DNA of 64,000 nt, from NCBI RefSeq assembly GCF_022376295.1, contig NZ_CP060140.1, forward strand, positions 2,360,356-2,424,355. Reading direction: 5' to 3'. The stretch is from Nodularia sphaerocarpa UHCC 0038. Lineage in GTDB: Bacteria > Cyanobacteriota > Cyanobacteriia > Cyanobacteriales > Nostocaceae. The notes beneath the pieces are model-generated. The model was not told where the DNA came from and did not search any database. It saw only the letters and a list, made by a program, of their open reading frames with translations. Shown here piece by piece: positions 8,360 to 16,730 of the stretch. The stretch's first letter is position 1. The number at the start of each line of letters is the position of its first letter. A program made the position numbers and the translations under genes.

Positions 8360-9589
8360 TTATGGTTTTTGAGTGATTGATTGTACTAAGTTTTGTAGAT
8401 TAGTGGCGGTTTGTTCGGGTTTTCCATCTATGGGAAATACTAAAACACTTTTGATATCTTTGTTGTTAATTATGTCTCCTAAACGATGAAATTGGTTGTC
8501 ACTAATGCCAATTCCATCGACATCTCTAACATATTTTAATTCTTCTTGGTAATTGTCATCATTATAAACTTGAATAAACACTCTATCAACGTTCCAGTTT
8601 GGCCAATCTGCTGCAAAATATCTTTTAGCCCAATAAGGATTATGATGGGAAATATCAAAACTAACTTTGGGGTTAGCTTGTTTAATTGCACTTACCATTT
8701 GTTGGACAAACTTTGTTAAGTTGGCGGTACGGTCTACTTGTCCTGGTAGTTCAGCATGGTAGCCTAAATAATCATCCCATTGTACTGCGTCAATTTGGGG
8801 ATATCTGGTGACAAATTCCACTGAGATATCTTTAAAGAAATTAGCAACTTCGGGTATCTCTACATCGAGAACATAATGCTCAATGTTGGAGTATGTTCTA
8901 TCTACACCAGGAACTACCCATCTGCGGGCGATCGCTAAATCAAATATTGGACTGTTTTTATCGATTTTAATTCCTTTCTCAAAGTAAGCATGAACTTCCA
9001 TCCCCTGCTTATTTGCTTCATCAATTAACCAATCTAACCATTTATCTTGAAACTTATTGGGACAACTTTTAAACCCAAATTTTTGTTGTAGAACTTCGCT
9101 GTTGTACATTGTACAACCATTACCCCAAACGCCATGAATTATCGTATTAAATCCTTGGGAACGATATAAACGAACTCGTTGACGAATTGTTTGTTCGTTA
9201 GCATTATTAGTAATATGGTAACGACTGAAATAAATCCCTCTAATTGCTTTTTTCTCCCAAGGAGTTTGAGGTAATGCTGTTTTTTGAGCAGGGGCTGTTG
9301 GTTTTGGCTCAGGATTGACTGTGTTTGCGGGGGTGGGCGTAGGAGTAGGAGTTAAGCTAGGAGTTAAAGTAGGCGTGGAAGTAGGAGTGAAATCAGGAGT
9401 GGGAGTGGGATTTAAAATGGGTATAGCTATTTGTTGCTGAGATAAAATGTTAGTAAAAAGATTGGTGATCATGTCTCGATTACTTTTCTGGCTCAACAAC
9501 CACCAACTTCCTCCTAAAAGCAATAAAATTACTGATATGGGAATATTCGCGCATCCACACCCCTTTGGCTCTTTTTTCAATGGCGACAT
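8360..9589 (-). CDS. Membrane-anchored glycoside-hydrolase-like (GHL10 type) protein
   Basis: The 409-aa protein has an N-terminal membrane segment (ISVILLLLGGSWWLL, residues 18-32), a Thr/Pro-rich linker (repeated TPTPT units, residues 60-105) and a TIM-barrel-like domain starting RGIYFSRYHITNN. Typical segments are GFNTIIHGVWG, WLDWLIDEANKQGMEVHAYF, RYPQIDAVQWDDYLGY and VSFDISHHNPYW. This fits the glycosyl-hydrolase-like family 10 found in cyanobacteria, whose substrates are mostly unknown. The linker suggests that the domain projects outward from the membrane into the periplasm or cell wall. Confidence 0.65.
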   Translation of the reverse strand: MSPLKKEPKGCGCANIPISVILLLLGGSWWLLSQKSNRDMITNLFTNILSQQQIAIPILNPTPTPDFTPTSTPTLTPSLTPTPTPTPANTVNPEPKPTAPAQKTALPQTPWEKKAIRGIYFSRYHITNNANEQTIRQRVRLYRSQGFNTIIHGVWGNGCTMYNSEVLQQKFGFKSCPNKFQDKWLDWLIDEANKQGMEVHAYFEKGIKIDKNSPIFDLAIARRWVVPGVDRTYSNIEHYVLDVEIPEVANFFKDISVEFVTRYPQIDAVQWDDYLGYHAELPGQVDRTANLTKFVQQMVSAIKQANPKVSFDISHHNPYWAKRYFAADWPNWNVDRVFIQVYNDDNYQEELKYVRDVDGIGISDNQFHRLGDIINNKDIKSVLVFPIDGKPEQTATNLQNLVQSITQKP

Positions 9590-9755
9590 AGTATATGCTG
9601 ACTCCCTGATGATCTGAATCTATCTATCCAATATGTACCATCAAGATAGAATACCGGGATTCCGCAAAAACTCCTAATTGTGCAGTATGGCGGATAAAAG
9701 TGCAGCATCGCCATAATCATGGCTTTGAGTGATAATTTTCTGGGGGTTAAAAAAA

Positions 9756-10265
9756 ATGACACAGGAACTAACTGATCTCAGAAATAGCATTTTACAAGGA
9801 AATTACGCAGATGCTTTGGCGATTGTTGATGAGTTAGAGGGGATGAGTAAAAAGGCAATTCTGCGGCAAATTAAATCTTTTCTGAAGATTTTGTTGATCC
9901 ATTTAATTAAAAATCAAGTGGAACAACGATTAACAAATTCTTGGGTTGCTTCTATTCGCAATGCAATTTTGGAAATTCAAGACGTGAATCTCAAAGAAAA
10001 CAAAAAATCATATTATGTTAATCAAGATGAATGGGAAGATTTTATCCAAGATGTGGTTCTTGAAAGTTCTATAGCTGATGCTAGTTTGGAAGTGATGAAT
10101 GGCAAATATACTCGTTCTGAATTATCAGCAAAACTTGATAAAAACCAGGTTGTAACTACAGCAATGAGATTTCTAGCTTTAAGTTATATTTATTCAGCGA
10201 AGGAATTACCTGCAATTATGGATGATTATCTGAGTCAGTTACCAGGGGGAGAAATTTGGCGCTAG
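9756..10265 (+). CDS. DUF29 family protein
   Basis: This is a small helical protein of 169 aa starting MTQELTDLRNSILQGNYADA, with KSFLKILLIHLIKNQVEQR and SWVASIRNAILEIQ segments typical of the cyanobacterial DUF29 family; function unknown. I place the start at ATG 9756, not at the upstream in-frame ATG 9729, because GGGGG at 9742-9746 is spaced as a ribosome binding site and family members start near MTQEL. It stands alone, divergent from the glycoside-hydrolase-like gene. Confidence 0.65.
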   Translation: MTQELTDLRNSILQGNYADALAIVDELEGMSKKAILRQIKSFLKILLIHLIKNQVEQRLTNSWVASIRNAILEIQDVNLKENKKSYYVNQDEWEDFIQDVVLESSIADASLEVMNGKYTRSELSAKLDKNQVVTTAMRFLALSYIYSAKELPAIMDDYLSQLPGGEIWR

Positions 10266-10399
10266 AAATTTGACAGATAACAGGCTATTTATCGGTGTGT
10301 AAAGTTTCTTCGATTTATACACAGATGCAGCTAATTATGAATAATCAATGGATGATGGTGGGTTACGCTATCGCTAACCCACCCTACAGTTAACTAAAA

Positions 10400-11821
10400 T
10401 TAATCGAAATGTTTGATGATTGCGTCGGCAAATTCAGAACATTTTAAGGGTTCTACTGGTGGTTCTAGCAATCGGGCTAAATCATAAGTAACTTGACTGT
10501 TGGCGATCGCATCCCCCAAACCTTTTTTTACCAAATCGGCGGCTTCTTGCCAACCCATAAATTCCAGCATCATCACACCAGACAAAATCAGCGAACCGGG
10601 ATTAATTCGATCTAAGCCGGCGTGCTTGGGTGCAGTGCCGTGGGTGGCTTCAAATATGGCACAGACATCGCCTATATTTGCCCCTGGCCCCATTCCTAAT
10701 CCGCCGACAATGGCCGCAGCCGCATCAGACAAGTAATCGCCGTTTAAGTTCATTGTGGCTAGAATGGAATACTCATCGGGTCTGGTTTGGATTTGTTGAA
10801 AAATACTGTCAGCAATTCGGTCATTAACCATGATTTTGGCTTTCCATTGACCGTTTCCGTGGGTTTCCCAAATTGTGCTGAGAACAATTTCGACTTCCTG
10901 AACAATTTGCGCTTGTTTCTCTGGTGTCAGGGAATCATAACCTGGGTCAATCTCACGGGCGTTAGCTTCGGCGGAAATATCAGGATTTTTCTCTTTATTA
11001 CTTAAAATCCACGATTCCCGTTCTGTAACGCATTCACTGCGAAATTCACTGGTAACTAATTCATAACCCCAATCACGGAAAGCGCCTTCGGTATACTTCA
11101 TAATATTGCCCTTATGCACCAGTGTGACCTGTTGCTTGTCTTTAGGCAATAACAAAGCGTGTTTCATCGCTCTGCGTACTAGGCGCTGAGAACCTGTTTT
11201 GCTGATGGGTTTGATACCAATACCCGAATCGAGGGGAATTTGCTTTTTCCCGTGTTCTGGGGTAGCTGGGATGAGTTCTTCATTGAGAATTTTAATGAGG
11301 CGATCGCCTATTTCACTTCCCTGTTTCCACTCAATTCCCAAATAAATATCTTCCGTATTTTCCCGATAAACAATTACATCCAGTTTCTCTGGGTTCTTGT
11401 GGGGCGAGGGTGTCCCGGCATAATAACGACAAGGACGCACACAGGCATATAAATCAAAAATTTGCCGTAGCGCTACATTTAGAGAACGAATCCCACCACC
11501 CACGGGGGTAGTCAAAGGCCCCTTAATCGCTATACCATATTCTTTGATAGCGGTTAAAGTGTCTTGAGGTAAATACTGATAAGTTCCGTATAAATCACAG
11601 GACTCATCGCCAGCGTAAACCTTAAACCAACTGATTTGACGCTGACCTTTGTATGCCTTGGCTACCGCCGCATCTAGCACCTTTTGGGTGGCAGGCCAGA
11701 TATCAATACCTGTGCCATCGCCGCGAATAAAGGGGATAATTGGATTATCAGGCACAATCGGTTCACCATTTTTAAAGGTGATTTTTGTTCCGGTTGTGGG
11801 GGGGTTAATCTTGTCGTACAT
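10400..11821 (-). CDS. icd: NADP-dependent isocitrate dehydrogenase
   Basis: The 473-aa enzyme oxidises isocitrate to 2-oxoglutarate, the carbon skeleton for ammonium assimilation and the nitrogen-status signal of cyanobacteria. Visible motifs: IPFIRGDGTGIDIWPA at the N-terminus, the substrate loop VGGGIRSLNVALRQ, YRENTEDIYLGIEW, VTLVHKGNIMKYTEGAFRDW, LNGDYLSDAAAAIVGGLGMG and the coenzyme region FEATHGTAPKHAGLDRINPG. The length matches the cyanobacterial form, which is longer than the E. coli enzyme. I saw no clear GTA-N8-TAC (NtcA) site in the 320 bp upstream. Confidence 0.95.
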   Translation of the reverse strand: MYDKINPPTTGTKITFKNGEPIVPDNPIIPFIRGDGTGIDIWPATQKVLDAAVAKAYKGQRQISWFKVYAGDESCDLYGTYQYLPQDTLTAIKEYGIAIKGPLTTPVGGGIRSLNVALRQIFDLYACVRPCRYYAGTPSPHKNPEKLDVIVYRENTEDIYLGIEWKQGSEIGDRLIKILNEELIPATPEHGKKQIPLDSGIGIKPISKTGSQRLVRRAMKHALLLPKDKQQVTLVHKGNIMKYTEGAFRDWGYELVTSEFRSECVTERESWILSNKEKNPDISAEANAREIDPGYDSLTPEKQAQIVQEVEIVLSTIWETHGNGQWKAKIMVNDRIADSIFQQIQTRPDEYSILATMNLNGDYLSDAAAAIVGGLGMGPGANIGDVCAIFEATHGTAPKHAGLDRINPGSLILSGVMMLEFMGWQEAADLVKKGLGDAIANSQVTYDLARLLEPPVEPLKCSEFADAIIKHFD

Positions 11822-12145
11822 ATTTCAAAAACTCCTGAAGGATACGCCACTCGCCAAAATATCTGGCTTTGGCAGGCTGGCTAATTTTACTGTCTCTTTT
11901 GTTCACCAAGTCACGATAGCTTGCGTGGCGAAGTCATGGCGCAGATTTTCCCCTTATTCCCCTTATACAATGTTTGGGGTTAAGCTATGAGACTTAGTAG
12001 AGCCATGGCAATTTTGTCCGATTGCCTCCGGCACTGCGCGCAGCGCAATCAAAAATAGTAAACTACTTTTCGCTATTAGTGCTTCACCTTGGAGAACACC
12101 CAATAGCCCATCGCTTTTTCACGCTTACGCTAACAGATTAATGGC
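11822..12145. other. Divergent promoter region icd/gun4
   Basis: This gap between icd (minus) and gun4 (plus) must hold both promoters. It contains short inverted-repeat fragments of dispersed type (CTGCGCGCAGCGCA near 12035-12050). I see no gene and no certain regulator site. Confidence 0.4.
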
Positions 12146-12871
12146 ATGACAGACCCAATGATTTTATCAGGCACAGCTGACATCGACTCTTTCCGACAAT
12201 CGTTAATCGCTGGGTCTCTTCAAGTCCAACAACAAATCATCCCACAGTTAGCTAACTTGGGTAATGAGGGATTAGATGTGTTGATGGAATTTTTACAAAA
12301 ACGACGCGAACAACCAGCAACTTGGATCGATGGTAAAGTTTACCAAGTCCTCTATAACTCTGATGCACCTCAAGTTCAAGATTTTCTGCTTGAGTGTTTT
12401 CCTGAAGGAATTGTACCTCTAAAATCAGAGCGTGGAATTGATTACAATCCTTTGCAACAACTACTCGCTGTCCAAGACTTCCAAGCAGCCGATCTCGTCA
12501 GTGTCCAAAAAATGTGTGAACTGGCCGGGCCAATGGCTGTGCAGAGAAAATGGTTGTATTTTACAGACGTAGAAAATGCCCCGATTCTGGATTTACAAAC
12601 GATTAATCACCTCTGGTTAGTCCACTCTGAAGGTAAGTTTGGCTTTTCGGTACAGCGCGAAATTTGGTTGAGTTTGGGCAAAAACTGGGAAACTTTATGG
12701 CCGAAAATTGGCTGGAAAAGCGGTAATAACTGGACGCGATACCCTAACCAGTTTACTTGGGATTTAACCGCCCCTAAAGGTCATTTACCCCTGTCTAATC
12801 AACTGCGGGGGGTGCGGGTGATGGCGGCGTTATTATCTCACCCGGCTTGGTCTAAAAGTAACAAAATATGA
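12146..12871 (+). CDS. gun4: GUN4 tetrapyrrole-binding regulator of magnesium chelatase
   Basis: Gun4 binds protoporphyrin IX and Mg-protoporphyrin and stimulates Mg-chelatase, directing tetrapyrroles to chlorophyll. The 241-aa protein has the N-terminal helical bundle (residues 1-80, LRQSLIAG-like repeats of helical type) and the Gun4 core: GIDYNPLQQLLAVQDFQAAD, MCELAGPMAVQRKWLYFTD, IDLQTINHLWLVHSEGKFGF-like segment and GNNWTRYPNQFTWDLTAPKG near residue 195. The length is close to that of cyanobacterial Gun4 proteins. The next gene follows by 65 bp on the same strand. Confidence 0.9.
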   Translation: MTDPMILSGTADIDSFRQSLIAGSLQVQQQIIPQLANLGNEGLDVLMEFLQKRREQPATWIDGKVYQVLYNSDAPQVQDFLLECFPEGIVPLKSERGIDYNPLQQLLAVQDFQAADLVSVQKMCELAGPMAVQRKWLYFTDVENAPILDLQTINHLWLVHSEGKFGFSVQREIWLSLGKNWETLWPKIGWKSGNNWTRYPNQFTWDLTAPKGHLPLSNQLRGVRVMAALLSHPAWSKSNKI

Positions 12872-12936
12872 TATTCAAAAAAGGGGTTGACTAGTTTTGA
12901 ACCGCAGAAATTCCCATTAAAATTTTCCATCGGCTT

Positions 12937-14040
12937 ATGGCAAAAGTTCATTTAGAAGACATTAGGCGTAAATTTAACAACGTCACGGCTATCGAGGATA
13001 TTAGCTTTGAAATTCCTGATGGGGAGTTTTGGGTGTTAGTGGGGCCTTCTGGTTGTGGTAAGTCGACAATTTTACGTACGATCGCCGGGTTGGAATCGGC
13101 TACATCTGGTAATCTGTATATTGGCGATCGCTTGGTAAATAATATCCCCGCCCGACAAAGGGATATAGCGATGGTTTTCCAGAATTACGCCCTTTATCCC
13201 CACATGACGGTGGCGGAAAATATCGCCTTTGGCTTAAAAATGCGAAAGGTTGACCCCAAGCTGATTCAAGAACGAGTGGTAAATGTGGCGCGATCGCTTT
13301 CTCTCGAACATCTCCTAGAACGCAAACCCAAACAACTTTCTGGAGGACAGCAGCAACGGGTAGCATTGGGAAGAGCGATCGCCCGTGAACCACAAGTATT
13401 TTTACTTGATGAACCTTTGTCTAATTTAGATGCTCAGTTGCGAGATGATACTAGGGCAGAGTTGAAACAGTTACACCAACAATTAGGCATTACTACGATC
13501 TATGTCACCCACGATCAAGTTGAGGCGATGACCTTGGCTGATAAAATTGTGGTGCTAGATCGGGGTAGGATTCAACAAATTGGTGATCCTCAAAGTATTT
13601 ATGCGCTTCCCGCGAACCTCATGGTGGCAACTTTTTTGGGTAATCCTCCCATGAATATTTTGCCAGCAATCTACAAAAATGATGTTTTTGATGTTAGTGG
13701 ACAATCGTTGGCGGTTCCAGCAGTTGTCAGGGAAAAAGTGCAGTTACGTCAGGGTCAAAGTTTTGATTTGGGGATTCGTCCTGAACATATCACAATTAAC
13801 ATTGACTCTGCCCTCAACAATCATCAATCAGAACCGTTATTTGTGGAAGTCAAGGTAGTAGAACCTTTGGGACGGGAAACTTTGATTCGTGCGAGTTTAC
13901 CGGGTTCTCTGGCGGTGTTAAATATTCAGACGACTGCTGATGTGCGTCCGCGTCCAGGCGATCGCTTGTCTTTGCAACTTGATTTAAATCAGTTGTTTGT
14001 CTTTGACACCGCCACTGGTGACAGAATCTGCCCAGAATGA
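12937..14040 (+). CDS. ABC transporter ATP-binding protein, MalK/UgpC family
   Basis: The 367-aa ATPase subunit belongs to the carbohydrate-uptake (CUT1) type. Walker A is GPSGCGKST near residue 37, the signature is LSGGQQQRVALGRAIA near 134, Walker B is FLLDEPLSNLDA near 155, and the switch is YVTHDQVEAM. Residues 240-367 form the regulatory OB-type (TOBE) domain with GIRPEHI near 283. Such ATPases often energise several sugar transporters whose permease genes lie elsewhere, which fits the absence of permeases here. Confidence 0.88.
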   Translation: MAKVHLEDIRRKFNNVTAIEDISFEIPDGEFWVLVGPSGCGKSTILRTIAGLESATSGNLYIGDRLVNNIPARQRDIAMVFQNYALYPHMTVAENIAFGLKMRKVDPKLIQERVVNVARSLSLEHLLERKPKQLSGGQQQRVALGRAIAREPQVFLLDEPLSNLDAQLRDDTRAELKQLHQQLGITTIYVTHDQVEAMTLADKIVVLDRGRIQQIGDPQSIYALPANLMVATFLGNPPMNILPAIYKNDVFDVSGQSLAVPAVVREKVQLRQGQSFDLGIRPEHITINIDSALNNHQSEPLFVEVKVVEPLGRETLIRASLPGSLAVLNIQTTADVRPRPGDRLSLQLDLNQLFVFDTATGDRICPE

Positions 14041-14057
14041 ACGCCTGGCGGTAAAAT

Positions 14058-14969
14058 CTAGCTAGAAGGCACAAGTTTAAATCCTGTAGCATTCAGAATT
14101 TCCTTGTCGCCTTGCTTGACTATGAGGGTGGGAGAAGCATTTCCATCTTCTGTAATCGGTTGAGACAAAATGTATCGATAATCTCCATTCACCCAACCGG
14201 TCACACATCTACCATCGCGACAGCTAACTTTACCACCTGTTAAGTTGATACAGTTGCCTTGAGCATCACATCCTTTATAAGTCAGATTTCCCGTATTGTT
14301 CACCCCAGACCAAGAATTTCTATTTCCAACAGTAATTGTCCAATTACCATTAGTGATAGTTGATGAGTTACTTGATTGGGGAGGAGTTGATGATTGTTCC
14401 CCCAAAATTTCCATCTGAGAAATTATCGATTCTTGACGACTTTTACCGCAGGGTTCAATACTTTCGCAATCATTTAATGATGCGATTTTATAAGAGGCGC
14501 GGACTTTCTTATTCAAATATTTTTCAGATTCTGCACAAATTTCAAAAGACGCACTATCACGAAATTCTTTTCCCTGTTCATCTACTAGGGTAGCGTAACA
14601 GATAATATCCCCTGTAACTAATTCTTTAACTGTACCAATTTTGGGTTGCTTATTGACAACTTGTTGAGTTTTACTATTATTAGCTTGATTATTACTTCCA
14701 GTTTTATTTACTACTTCCGTTGTCTTTGGTGTACTTTTAGTATCTACCTGAGCAGTTTTAGTTCCATTAGTTGTTGTTGTTGAACTCTTTGGTGTAGATG
14801 ATGTAGTTTCATTAGAACTTACCGTTGAATCCTCTGGTTTAGATTCTGTTTGAGTTGTTTCCACAGTATTATTTGGAATTTCCTCTACAGTATCAGTTGG
14901 GGAATTACCACAACCTGTAATCAAAATTGAAGAAAGAATTAACGCAATTGTCGGGATTAACTTGTTCAT
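14058..14969 (-). CDS. Putative lipoprotein with Thr/Ser-rich linker
   Basis: The 303-aa protein opens with a lipoprotein signal (MNKLIPTIALILSSILITGC, lipobox LITGC, Cys20). Residues 25-110 are a low-complexity Thr/Ser/Asn/Lys linker. A central segment (GDIICYATLVDEQGKEFRDS to CGKSRQESIISQMEILG) and a C-terminal segment with several cysteines (GCDAQGNCINLTGGKVSCRD) follow. I do not recognise the family. Convergent with, and only 17 bp from, the ABC ATPase gene. Confidence 0.65.
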   Translation of the reverse strand: MNKLIPTIALILSSILITGCGNSPTDTVEEIPNNTVETTQTESKPEDSTVSSNETTSSTPKSSTTTTNGTKTAQVDTKSTPKTTEVVNKTGSNNQANNSKTQQVVNKQPKIGTVKELVTGDIICYATLVDEQGKEFRDSASFEICAESEKYLNKKVRASYKIASLNDCESIEPCGKSRQESIISQMEILGEQSSTPPQSSNSSTITNGNWTITVGNRNSWSGVNNTGNLTYKGCDAQGNCINLTGGKVSCRDGRCVTGWVNGDYRYILSQPITEDGNASPTLIVKQGDKEILNATGFKLVPSS

Positions 14970-14999
14970 ATATTTGTAAGACTCTCAATTTACCGAAAA

Positions 15000-15409
15000 A
15001 TTGGGTTTAAGGTTTCCCGTCGTTCTACGACGGCTTTTAATTGATTAATGTACCAGTATGCTGCTATAGTAATTGTAGTGGAAAGGTAATCAACCACTTA
15101 AAAAACCTAGCCGTCGAAAGACAAAGCACTGAACCTTGATAATTTAATCTATGCGGTTCTACTGCATTATTCTAGTTTCCTCCTAGCAGTAGGTAAAAGA
15201 TTGATAGGGGCTAGACGAATCAGCATTTTGAAACAAATTGTTTCAAACCAAACAGGACTTGCACTCATGCAAATAGGGTAGGGCATACCCGAATTAACGC
15301 TTGGGGAGAATCCCACCTCTGGTTTAGACGACGCAAGGACTCTAGGTTAAGTGGTTTCGTTGAACCAAGAATCCCCGTCGATTTATCGCGGGGAGTGTCA
15401 ATCGTTTGA
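15000..15409 (+). pseudogene. Decayed IS200/IS605-type element: end hairpin plus tnpB 3-prime tail
   Basis: On the plus strand, one frame ending with TGA at 15407-15409 reads HANRVGHTRINAWGESHLW, the C-terminal tail style of IS1341-type TnpB proteins in Nostocales. A second frame just upstream reads LIGARRISIL, also TnpB-tail-like, so the piece is frameshifted. A hairpin CCGTCG-TTCTA-CGACGG lies at 15018-15034 and a CCCCG...CGGGG hairpin at 15374-15393. The body of the transposase gene is missing. The region may retain the structured guide RNA (omega-RNA) part of the element. The rest of the 14970-15602 gap holds only a short GTGGGTTAGCGACAGC palindromic repeat near 15500. Confidence 0.5.
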
Positions 15410-15602
15410 CTTCCGATATAGATGAATACAGTCTTCCCAAACAGAATTTCGGACTGAATGGGTAAAAAATAAATATAAAGTTTTATCCAAAAATTGTAGG
15501 GTGGGTTAGCGACAGCGTAACCCACCATTATCCCGAAATTTATGCTTGTCTCAGGCTAAAAATTGGGAATTTTTTAATTTGCAAGTTCCTTAAACCTGAT
15601 TT

Positions 15603-16646
15603 CTATATGACAGACTGAGGCTGATATTTTGCTAAATCACCTGGAACTAATGCCCCATTTTCGGTAATTATGGCTGTAATTAACTCAGCCGGGGTAACAT
15701 CAAAGGCAGGATTGTAGAAATCAACACCCGACGGTGTGAGGATAGTATCGCCTACTTGGTAGATTTCCTCTGGGTTACGTTCCTCAATGGGAATCTGACT
15801 ACCATCAGCCAAGGCAAAATCGACGGTAGAAAAAGGAGCTGCAACGAAGAAAGGGATATTATGGGCTTTAGCTGCGATCGCCACACTATAAGTCCCAATT
15901 TTATTCGCAGTATCACCATTAGCAGCAATGCGATCAGCACCCACAACCACAGCATGAATTAAACCTTGCTGCATACAATGGGCAGCCATGCCATCAGTAA
16001 TTACCGTAACGGGGATACCTTCTTGAACACATTCCCAAGCCGTGAGTTTTGCCCCCTGTAACCGAGGACGAGTTTCATCAGCAAATACACGTTCTAAACG
16101 CCCTTCCCGCCAAGCAGAACGCACAACACCCAAAGCCGTACCATAACCAGCCGTAGCCAACGCCCCAGCATTGCAGTGAGTGAGAATTGTTAGCTTTTCC
16201 GGAGTGCTAGGTAATGCAGCCAAACCATGATCACCAATAGCCTGACAGGTTTGCAAATCCTCAGCATTAATGGCTTGGGCTGTTTGCAAAAGATTCTCTT
16301 TAATTTCTGCCACAGTTCCCAAACTTTCGTAAGCAGTCTTCATCATCCGGCTAATCGCCCAAAACAAATTAACTGCTGTGGGACGAGTAGAACGCAACAA
16401 CTGAGCGACTTGTTCCAAAGCTTCTAAAAACTCATGGTGATTTTCCGCCGCAATTTCCCGCGCACCCAGATACATACCATAAGCAGCAGCCACCCCAATA
16501 GCTGGCGCACCTCGGACAATCATAGTTTTAATCGCCCGTGCCATATCTTCACTGCGGTGAATTTGAACCACAGTATACTCATTAGGTAAGCGAGTTTGGT
16601 CAATCAGAGAAACAGAATCATTCTGCCAAATAACAGGGTAAAGCAT
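15603..16646 (-). CDS. mtnA: S-methyl-5-thioribose-1-phosphate isomerase
   Basis: MtnA converts methylthioribose-1-phosphate to methylthioribulose-1-phosphate in methionine salvage. The 347-aa protein shows the family core: MIVRGAPAIGVAAAYG near residue 44, RPTAVNLFWAISRM, LTHCNAGALATAGYGTALGV near 155 (with the catalytic Cys), FADETRPRLQGAKLTAWE, VGADRIAANGDTANKIGTY (catalytic Asp in GADR) and EIYQVGDTILTPSGVDFYNP. The related eIF2B subunit family is longer or lacks these. No other salvage gene is adjacent. Confidence 0.93.
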   Translation of the reverse strand: MLYPVIWQNDSVSLIDQTRLPNEYTVVQIHRSEDMARAIKTMIVRGAPAIGVAAAYGMYLGAREIAAENHHEFLEALEQVAQLLRSTRPTAVNLFWAISRMMKTAYESLGTVAEIKENLLQTAQAINAEDLQTCQAIGDHGLAALPSTPEKLTILTHCNAGALATAGYGTALGVVRSAWREGRLERVFADETRPRLQGAKLTAWECVQEGIPVTVITDGMAAHCMQQGLIHAVVVGADRIAANGDTANKIGTYSVAIAAKAHNIPFFVAAPFSTVDFALADGSQIPIEERNPEEIYQVGDTILTPSGVDFYNPAFDVTPAELITAIITENGALVPGDLAKYQPQSVI

Positions 16647-16730
16647 TAGAAAAAATGGGGTAAATAAAAACTCAACTCTTCTCTTCCTCTCTGCGCCTCT
16701 GCGCCTCTGCGTGCAATAAAACCTACTTTT

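Noticed and set aside
11822..12145. NtcA site (GTA-N8-TAC) expected before icd
   Set aside because: I could not find a convincing match in the gap.
15265..15528. Minus-strand frame of 87 codons
   Set aside because: It lies antisense to the tnpB-tail relic and repeat sequence; it reads as the complement of structured DNA rather than a gene.
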